The notes beneath the pieces are model-generated. The model saw only the letters and a program-made list of their open reading frames with translations, did no database searches and was not told the DNA's origin. Positions 1-4,374 of a DNA stretch of 11,959 nt are shown here, piece by piece; position 1 is the stretch's first letter, and the number at the start of each line of letters is the position of its first letter. Both the position numbers and the translations under genes were made by a program. Source of the stretch: Clostridium sp. 1001275B_160808_H3 (lineage in GTDB: Bacteria > Bacillota > Clostridia > Clostridiales > Clostridiaceae). The stretch spans positions 1 to 11,959 of the forward strand of contig NZ_JADNAT010000040.1 in NCBI RefSeq assembly GCF_015550425.1. Direction: 5' to 3'.

Positions 1-70
1 TGATAGGTCAGAGGTGTAAGTGTGGTAACATATTTAGCTGACTGATACTAATAGGTCGAGGGCTTGACCA
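1..70 (+). rRNA. 23S ribosomal RNA, 3' end (partial)
   Basis: The first 70 bases are the 3' terminus of a 23S rRNA gene; most of it lies before the window. The conserved end block GGTAACATATTTAGCTGACT, then ACTGATACTAATAGGTCGAG and GGCTTGACCA, matches the usual Firmicute 23S ending. The mature end is placed at about 69-70 by family resemblance, so it may be off by a few bases. 5S and tRNA genes follow on the same strand, showing that this is the distal end of an rRNA operon. Confidence 0.95.
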
Positions 71-104
71 ATAAAAAACAGGCTTAAAATTAATTCATGT
101 GCAA

Positions 105-127
105 TTTTCAGAGAATATTTCTGAAAA
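105..127 (+). other. Hairpin in the 23S-5S spacer, likely processing structure
   Basis: TTTTCAGA (105-112) pairs perfectly with TCTGAAAA (120-127) around a 7-nt loop. No U-run follows, so it is not an obvious terminator. Its place between the 23S end and 5S suggests a precursor-cleavage or spacing structure. It lies just upstream of the -35 box of the spacer promoter. The pairing is seen directly; the role is inferred. Confidence 0.45.
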
Positions 128-132
128 AAGTA

Positions 133-161
133 TTGACAAGATATTGATTTTACAATATAAT
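133..161 (+). promoter_or_regulatory. Consensus sigma-A promoter in the 23S-5S spacer
   Basis: TTGACA (133-138) and TATAAT (156-161) are separated by exactly 17 bases, a perfect match to the vegetative sigma factor consensus. The expected start point, about 7 bases past the -10 box, is near 167-169, only a few bases before the 5S gene at 172. It could therefore give extra transcripts of 5S, tRNA-CAT and tRNA-Ala independently of the main rRNA promoters. Activity is inferred from sequence alone. Confidence 0.75.
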
Positions 162-171
162 GTTAATGTAA

Positions 172-288
172 TCTGGTGATGATGGCGTAGAGGAAACACT
201 CCTTTCCATTCCGAACAGGAAAGTTAAGCTCTACAGCGTCGATGGTACTGCATGGGAGACTGTGTGGGAGAGTAGAACGTTGCCAGGT
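172..288 (+). rRNA. rrf: 5S ribosomal RNA
   Basis: A 117-nt block begins TCTGGTGATGATGGC, contains the conserved CCGAACAGGAAAGTTAAG segment, and ends ACGTTGCCAGGT. The 5' TCTGGT and the 3' GCCAGG pair (with wobbles) as helix I. Length and sequence fit clostridial 5S rRNA. The gene is 101 bases after the 23S end and 5 bases before the first tRNA, so the three are probably processed from one transcript. The ends are placed by helix I pairing and may shift by a base or two. Confidence 0.95.
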
Positions 289-293
289 ATTAT

Positions 294-370
294 GGATCTT
301 TAGCTCAGTTGGTTAGAGCAACCGGCTCATAACCGGTAGGTCCGGGGTTCGAGTCCCTGAAGGTCCACCA
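294..370 (+). tRNA. tRNA with anticodon CAT (Met elongator, or Ile2)
   Basis: A 77-nt cloverleaf with encoded CCA. The acceptor stem GGATCTT/AAGGTCC has one G-U pair; the anticodon stem is ACCGG/CCGGT; the loop CTCATAA carries CAT at 328-330; the T-arm contains GGTTCGAGTCC. It is not the initiator: position 1 pairs as G-C rather than the initiator C-A mismatch, and the anticodon stem lacks the GGG/CCC run. The start GGATCTTTAGCTCAGTTGG resembles, from memory, Firmicute tRNA-Ile2, in which C34 becomes lysidine to read AUA. Met versus Ile2 is left open. Confidence 0.93.
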
Positions 371-375
371 TATTT

Positions 376-451
376 GGGGGTATAGCTCAGTTGGGAGAGC
401 ACTTGCCTTGCACGCAAGGGGTCAAGGGTTCGAATCCCTTTACCTCCACCA
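376..451 (+). tRNA. tRNA-Ala(TGC)
   Basis: A 76-nt cloverleaf with encoded CCA. The acceptor GGGGGTA/TACCTCC contains a G3-U70 wobble, the main alanine identity element. The anticodon stem is CTTGC/GCAAG and the loop CTTGCAC carries TGC at 409-411. The T-arm AAGGG/CCCTT surrounds TTCGAAT. It lies five bases after the CAT tRNA and directly before a terminator, so it is the last gene of this rRNA operon. Confidence 0.97.
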
Positions 452-483
452 AAAGAAGTTATGTTATCATAACTTCTTTTTTT
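451..483 (+). terminator. Intrinsic terminator of the rRNA-tRNA operon
   Basis: AAAAGAAGTTATG (451-463) pairs perfectly with CATAACTTCTTTT (468-480) around the loop TTAT, and the T-run continues to 483. The hairpin abuts the CCA end of tRNA-Ala, leaving little trailer. Confidence 0.92.
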
Positions 484-690
484 ATAACTTAAAATTAGAA
501 GGAATATTTTAAGTTATTTAATAGTAATATAATACATGTATGGGATTTCCAAATGTCGAAAAAGTTTTAAAAATTTCTAAAATTTTAATTAGGAATAGAG
601 AGAAAAATAATATATAATTAATATATAATAAACTATTTAATTTTTAATGTAAAAGTTTTAAGGTCTTATCCTTAGATGGGGAGTGTTGGT

Positions 691-855
691 ATGGGTAAGA
701 AGGATGAGTTAGAGCAAAAATTAATAAAATTAAAATTAGAAAAGCGAGAGCTAGTATTAGCAGGTAAAAATACAAGCAGGATAGATGATCTTATAAAAGA
801 AGTAGAAGTAGCATTAAAGGAATCAGATGAATTTTGTAATAATAAAAATATTTGA
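691..855 (+). CDS. Small helical protein, 54 aa, function unknown
   Basis: ATG at 691 is preceded by GGGGAG (678-683) at a spacing of 7, and the frame runs to TGA at 853-855, directly before a terminator. The protein begins MGKKDELEQKLIKLKLEKRE and is rich in Lys, Glu and Leu with heptad-like leucines. It probably forms two helices joined near LAGKNTSR (residues 23-30); a lone Cys is at 49. The segment SRIDDLI (29-35) faintly resembles the S-x-x-LD-x-LI motif of Spo0E-type phosphatases that act on Spo0A~P, but the linker before it is short and the similarity is too weak to assign. It has no signal peptide or membrane segment. It lies alone between two terminators, so it is probably monocistronic. 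Being a real gene rests on ribosome binding site, composition and terminator. Confidence 0.72.
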   Translation: MGKKDELEQKLIKLKLEKRELVLAGKNTSRIDDLIKEVEVALKESDEFCNNKNI

Positions 856-893
856 TAGACCTAACTTATAAGTTTAGGTCTATTTTACTTTTT
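856..893 (+). terminator. Intrinsic terminator after the 54-aa gene
   Basis: TAGACCTAA (856-864) pairs with TTAGGTCTA (874-882), with a short inner stem CTT/AAG, followed by the T-rich tract TTTTACTTTTT. The stem starts immediately after the stop codon. Confidence 0.8.
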
Positions 894-1001
894 ACAATAT
901 ATGTAGTTAAAACTAATATAAATAATAAGAATAAATTTATTTAGTCTAGCATATTAAATTGTAGAAGGGTATTCTTTCTAAATAAGGAGGGGGATTAGGA
1001 A

Positions 1002-1445
1002 ATGATAAGAACTTTTGTATGTGAAAAAGATGGCTGTAGTGGGAATAGATTTTTTTTAGAAAGTGAAGAAGATAAGTTGCATTTAATTTGTGCTCAGTGT
1101 AAGTCTAAATATGATATTGATGTAAGTGATCAAGATTTTATAATGTTGCCTAATTGTTCTAACTGTAATAATGATACATTCAAAATATTTAGAGATGTTG
1201 AGAAGAAGGGAATATATGCTAAGTGCTCTAAATGTGGATCTGTTCCAGAAAAAATATATATAGATTCTGATGGAGTACAAGTTTCATATGAAGCTAAATT
1301 ATTAAACGATATAAAGCAAATAATGAATTTAGTAGAACAAAGAATATATAACTTAGAAGTTAATGTTAAAGATTTAGAGAGAGGTCAAGGTATGCTAGAA
1401 CAATCGTTAGCGTATATTAATAGATATTTAGTTGAAAAAGATTGA
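1002..1445 (+). CDS. Double zinc-ribbon protein with C-terminal coiled coil, 147 aa
   Basis: The start ATG is preceded by a GGAGGGGG ribosome binding site at 986-993. The protein has two probable zinc-binding knuckle pairs: C7-x4-C12 with C30-x2-C33, then C52-x2-C55 with C75-x2-C78. Each set is spaced like a zinc ribbon. Residues about 96-145 (LLNDIKQIMNLVEQ onward) are helical with hydrophobic heptads and probably form a coiled coil for oligomer formation. There is no signal peptide or membrane segment, so it is cytoplasmic. Proteins of this shape may bind nucleic acid or act as adaptors, but I recognise no named family and no catalytic motif. The VanZ-like gene starts 66 bases downstream with no terminator between, so the two may be cotranscribed. 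The CDS call is firm; the function is unknown. Confidence 0.88.
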   Translation: MIRTFVCEKDGCSGNRFFLESEEDKLHLICAQCKSKYDIDVSDQDFIMLPNCSNCNNDTFKIFRDVEKKGIYAKCSKCGSVPEKIYIDSDGVQVSYEAKLLNDIKQIMNLVEQRIYNLEVNVKDLERGQGMLEQSLAYINRYLVEKD

Positions 1446-1511
1446 TATCAAAGGATAAAATATTTATTATATAAAAAGGAAAATATATTAAATTAACATA
1501 GGGAGAGAATA

Positions 1512-1952
1512 ATGAATAAAAACAAAAAGATAATATCGTGGGCTATGCTAATAGTTTGGATGGGGATTATATTTTTTATGTCACATCAACCAGGTGAAGT
1601 TTCTAGTAGCCAAAGTGAATTAGTTTTGAAAATATTTAGCTTTTTTGGAATAGAATTAAATCAATATTTTGGTGAGTTAGCTACTTTAGTAGTTAGAAAG
1701 ACTGCACACTTTTCAGAATATCTAATATTATTTTTATTTGCATATAACGTAAGCAAGTTCTATTTTACTACTAAAAGAGCTAGATTATATTCAATAATTT
1801 TTGTGTTTTTATATGCAAGTACAGATGAATTTCATCAATATTTTATTCCGGGAAGAAATATGGCGTTTAAAGATGTATTGATTGACACTTCAGGAGGTGC
1901 TATTGGTTATTTAATAACGAGGATAGTAGAAATAGTAAAATTAAATAAGTAA
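1512..1952 (+). CDS. VanZ-family membrane protein, 146 aa
   Basis: The protein fits the VanZ-like family: RKTAHFSEY (62-70), DEFHQYFIPGR (105-115) and DVLID (121-125) are its hallmark conserved polar motifs. Hydrophobic segments at about 8-24, 66-86, 91-104 and 125-142 indicate four membrane helices in the cytoplasmic membrane. Length is typical of single-domain VanZ-like proteins. VanZ of the vancomycin-resistance cluster gives low-level teicoplanin resistance, but chromosomal homologues such as this mostly have no assigned role, and no van genes are nearby. GGGAG (1501-1505) gives a ribosome binding site 6 bases before the ATG. It may be expressed with the upstream zinc-ribbon gene. It converges on the cardiolipin synthase gene, with a long inverted repeat between them. 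Confidence 0.9.
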   Translation: MNKNKKIISWAMLIVWMGIIFFMSHQPGEVSSSQSELVLKIFSFFGIELNQYFGELATLVVRKTAHFSEYLILFLFAYNVSKFYFTTKRARLYSIIFVFLYASTDEFHQYFIPGRNMAFKDVLIDTSGGAIGYLITRIVEIVKLNK

Positions 1953-1961
1953 AATATAATT

Positions 1962-2017
1962 TTCAATACTATAAAAGGATATTCAATAATATTTGAATAT
2001 CCTTTTATAGTATTGAA
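1962..2017. terminator. Bidirectional hairpin between the VanZ-like gene and cls (25-bp perfect inverted repeat)
   Basis: Arms at 1962-1986 and 1993-2017 are perfectly complementary over 25 bp around a 6-nt loop (TAATAT). The inner stem AAAAGGATATTCAA/TTGAATATCCTTTT ends in four T on either strand, so a shortened hairpin can act as an intrinsic terminator both ways. It overlaps the last codons and TAA (2005-2007) of cls, so these codons are part of the stem. No long T-run lies outside the full stem, hence some doubt about strength. Confidence 0.8.
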
Positions 2018-3444
2018 GAAAATAGTCTAGAGATTCCATCTAGAAATTTGCTAGTTAAAGATCTAGATTCATATTCTGTTAAATTAAACTCCGTACAATA
2101 TTCTAATAAGTTATCGAATATTTTATTAAATTCACAAGTTATTCCTTCATCATATATTAATGCATTGATTTCATAATTTAATTCAAAGCTTCGTATATCC
2201 ATATTTGCTGTTCCTATTGTGCATATTTTTTTATCTACAGTTAAAATTTTAGAATGAATAAATCCGGAATCATTATATAAATAAACTTTAACTCCAGATC
2301 TCACTAATTCAGCTAAATAAGTTTGTGACGCTTTATTCACAGTAAAATGATCGGCTTTTTTAGGAAAAATTACTGAAATTTTAATGCCACTTAATGCAGC
2401 TATTTTTAATGAATCCATTAAACCTTCAGATGGGATAAAATAAGGAGTTATTATATTAATACTTTCTTTAGCAGTGCTAATCATTTTTATAAAGCATTGA
2501 AGTATGCTAGGGTATTCAGAATCTGGTCCACTTTTTATTAGTTGCATTGGTATATTACCATCAAATTCTTTATTTTTAAAATAGTCTTCGATATTGGCTA
2601 AGGTTGAAATTTGTTCATTATTATATTTTTTTATACTTGAAAAATCATCTAAGAAAATTGATTGCAAGCCAAGTACACAATCACCTTCAATCATTATATG
2701 ACAATCCTTCCAATCACCTAATTTGCCTAACCCCAAATATTCGTCTCCTATATTAATTCCTCCTAGGAATGCTGTAGTACCATCTATAACAACTATTTTT
2801 CTATGATTTCTATAATTCACTTGGGTATTAATGAATCTAAAAAAAGGTGCTAATACATAAGAATAAAAAACAACATCAACCCCAGAATTTTTTAAATCGT
2901 TAATATATCTAGTGCTTAATTTTATAGAACCCATTTTATCGATTATAAATTTAACTTTTACGCCTTCTTTAGATTTTCTTATCAATATATCTTTTATTTC
3001 ATTTCCTATATTATCATCTTTAACAATATAGTATTCTAAATGAATATGGTCTTTTGCTTCTAGTAGTTTACTTTTTAGAGCTTCGAACTTATTAATTCCT
3101 CCATCTAAAATAGTAACACTATTATTTATAAAGAGTGGAGAATATGAATTTGATACTAATAAGTTTACAATATGCTGAAATTCATTAGATATATGAGATT
3201 TATTTAATAGTGAAGGAGTAATTAAGCTACTGACTTTTTGCTTTGATTTTTTATCTAATGTATGTATCTTCCAGTTCCTACCTAACAGTATAAAGAGAAT
3301 TAGTCCAAGGGGAGGGAATATAATTAATATTAGAATCCATGATAAAGTTTTCTCATGGCGTTTTTTCCCAAATATAATTATTATAAATATTATAAAGAGA
3401 TTTATTATGAATGATAGATAAAAAATTATATTAATTGCAATCAT
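2005..3444 (-). CDS. cls: Cardiolipin synthase (phospholipase D family), 479 aa
   Basis: The enzyme condenses two phosphatidylglycerols into cardiolipin plus glycerol at the cytoplasmic membrane. Two HKD motifs are present: H214-R-K216-x4-D221, followed by the GG and N of FLGGINIGDEYLG, and H397-S-K399-x4-D404, followed by GTANMDIRS. Two N-terminal membrane helices (about 1-25 and 35-54, with PLGLILFILLGRNW) match the usual Cls anchor. Length is normal for the family. I chose ATG at 3442-3444: a perfect AAGGAGG (3453-3459 on the complement) lies 8 bases upstream. A longer frame could open at TTG (3460-3462), but that codon sits upstream of this ribosome binding site, so it is unlikely. The gene is alone on its strand and ends inside the convergent hairpin. 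All active-site residues are present, so it should be functional. Confidence 0.95.
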   Translation of the reverse strand: MIAINIIFYLSFIINLFIIFIIIIFGKKRHEKTLSWILILIIFPPLGLILFILLGRNWKIHTLDKKSKQKVSSLITPSLLNKSHISNEFQHIVNLLVSNSYSPLFINNSVTILDGGINKFEALKSKLLEAKDHIHLEYYIVKDDNIGNEIKDILIRKSKEGVKVKFIIDKMGSIKLSTRYINDLKNSGVDVVFYSYVLAPFFRFINTQVNYRNHRKIVVIDGTTAFLGGINIGDEYLGLGKLGDWKDCHIMIEGDCVLGLQSIFLDDFSSIKKYNNEQISTLANIEDYFKNKEFDGNIPMQLIKSGPDSEYPSILQCFIKMISTAKESINIITPYFIPSEGLMDSLKIAALSGIKISVIFPKKADHFTVNKASQTYLAELVRSGVKVYLYNDSGFIHSKILTVDKKICTIGTANMDIRSFELNYEINALIYDEGITCEFNKIFDNLLEYCTEFNLTEYESRSLTSKFLDGISRLFSSIL

Positions 3445-3605
3445 ATTAAAAACCTCCTTCAAAAAATAATTATCTATAATAATATTCTTGACTAAAATAT
3501 AGATTTTAATTAATTAGAAACTAATATAAAGATGATTATATAGCAATTACATTTTTAAAATTAATCATATATTTTATAAGAGTTTGATAATGTTAATATA
3601 ACATT

Positions 3606-3625
3606 TTTCATAAATTTTTATGAAA
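3606..3625. repeat. 20-bp palindrome, possible operator
   Basis: TTTCATAAA and TTTATGAAA form a perfect inverted repeat around TT, ending 13 bases upstream of the -35 box at 3639. Position and symmetry suit binding by a dimeric regulator, but such AT-rich palindromes also occur by chance here. The function is inferred. Confidence 0.35.
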
Positions 3626-3638
3626 TACTAATAAAATC

Positions 3639-3666
3639 TTGAAAAAGATTAATATGCCTATATAAT
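3639..3666 (+). promoter_or_regulatory. Probable promoter of the decayed AbgT gene
   Basis: TTGAAA (3639-3644) and a perfect TATAAT (3661-3666) are separated by 16 bases. It points toward the intact ribosome binding site and ATG of the AbgT remnant at 3759, so the expression signals have outlived the gene. It could now feed into the EF-G-like gene at 4375, since no clear terminator lies between. Confidence 0.6.
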
Positions 3667-3758
3667 AGTTATAAAATGGAGTGAAAAACGTGTAAAATAA
3701 AATTTAAAAAAGTAGAAAAATTTATTGTTGTGTATTTACTATTTAAGGGGGATAACGA

Positions 3759-3872
3759 ATGAAATCAAAAGATAATAGCACTAACTCAAATAATAGTATT
3801 TTAGTAGCTATAGAGAGAGTCGGTAATAAGCTACCGCATCAAGGAACTATATTTAGAAATTGTTTCTTTTAA
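3759..3872 (+). pseudogene. AbgT-family transporter remnant (N-terminal 37 codons)
   Basis: ATG at 3759 has a good ribosome binding site (AAGGGGG, spacing 8) but the frame stops at TAA 3870-3872. The residues IERVGNKLPHQGTIF (18-32) match the conserved N-terminus of the AbgT (p-aminobenzoyl-glutamate transporter) family, where ERVGNKLPHPVTLF precedes the first membrane helix; P and V are replaced by Q and G. A full AbgT is about 500 residues, so more than 90% is missing. A frameshifted stretch after 3874 (MVLSIIF) may continue helix 1, then recognisable homology fades. The upstream promoter and ribosome binding site are intact. I infer a large deletion plus decay; the alternative of a genuine 37-aa peptide seems unlikely given the family match. 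Confidence 0.65.
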
Positions 3873-4029
3873 TATGGTTCTTTCTATAATATTCTAACTA
3901 TGCTATAACGATACTATATTTCAAATAATAGTAATAAAATTTAATATGATTATTAATTTTCTTCCTGATAAAATATAGATATTTAATTAATGAAAAATAA
4001 TTATGTAAAGCTGAATAAACATAAAAAAT

Positions 4030-4329
4030 ATGTCAAAAATTAAGATAACAGAAGGTGTAGCTATAGTATAAATTATAGGTGCACTTTTTTGTACTTAATC
4101 TTATATGCAAAGCATAAAAATAAATATAGATTAGACTGATGATAAATAATCTGAATATTCTGGAAAAGGAAAAACCTTTATGGTATTCTATAATTAGTAA
4201 GATGCAATAAAGAAATTACCCGAACTTAGGATGTTTTATTAGAACAAATTATAAACCAGAGATTTAAAATTTATAAACACAGGAATTTGATGAGAGAACT
4301 AATTCAAAAATTATTTAGATTTTAAATGA
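4030..4329 (+). pseudogene. Probable decayed TlpA/ResA-like thioredoxin gene
   Basis: One frame of 100 codons from ATG 4030 to TGA 4327-4329 reads through eleven internal stops of all three kinds yet still resembles a membrane-anchored thiol-disulfide oxidoreductase. It shows a hydrophobic N-terminus (GVAIV, stop, IIGALFCT), then SEYSGKGKTFMVFYN, then KKLPELRMFY, then DLKFINTGI, two stops, EN, stop, FKNYLDF. This follows the order of TlpA/ResA proteins (GKxxFLNFWATWCxPCKKELPEL, a short helix, VxxVNxGES, then a helix). The CxxC segment is lost, with two stops at that point. Ribosome binding and start signals are poor. The assignment is by eye; it could be wrong, but a chance match in order over 60 codons seems unlikely. 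No function remains. Confidence 0.42.
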
Positions 4330-4343
4330 AAGGTAGGTGTAAT

Positions 4344-4367
4344 CATAATATTATATTAAATATTATG
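4344..4367. repeat. Perfect inverted repeat just before the EF-G-like start codon
   Basis: CATAATATT (4344-4352) and AATATTATG (4359-4367) are perfectly complementary around a 6-nt centre. The repeat ends 7 bases before ATG 4375, where a ribosome binding site would be expected; the nearest GG-rich sequence, AGGTAGGTG (4331-4339), is upstream of it. As RNA it would fold away the spacer and bring that sequence closer to the start codon; as DNA it could be an operator. Either role is inferred. Confidence 0.5.
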
Positions 4368-4374
4368 AGATAGT

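Larger units (their letters stand above)
3445..3758. other. Intergenic region upstream of cls and the AbgT remnant
   Basis: About 310 bases without a gene. It contains the cls ribosome binding site on the - strand, a 20-bp palindrome (3606-3625), a good + strand promoter (3639-3666) and the ribosome binding site AAGGGGG (3744-3750) of the AbgT remnant. The cls promoter must lie here, but I see no convincing -35/-10 pair for it. The rest is AT-rich sequence without recognised structure. Confidence 0.6.

Noticed and set aside
1083..1280. Open frame of 65 codons on the - strand
   Set aside because: It lies wholly inside the zinc-ribbon gene in antisense, has no ribosome binding site, and its composition reflects the complement of that gene.
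1512..1952. VanZ-like gene as part of a glycopeptide-resistance cluster
   Set aside because: No vanH, vanA or vanX-type genes are nearby, and stand-alone VanZ-family proteins are common in Firmicutes without such a role.
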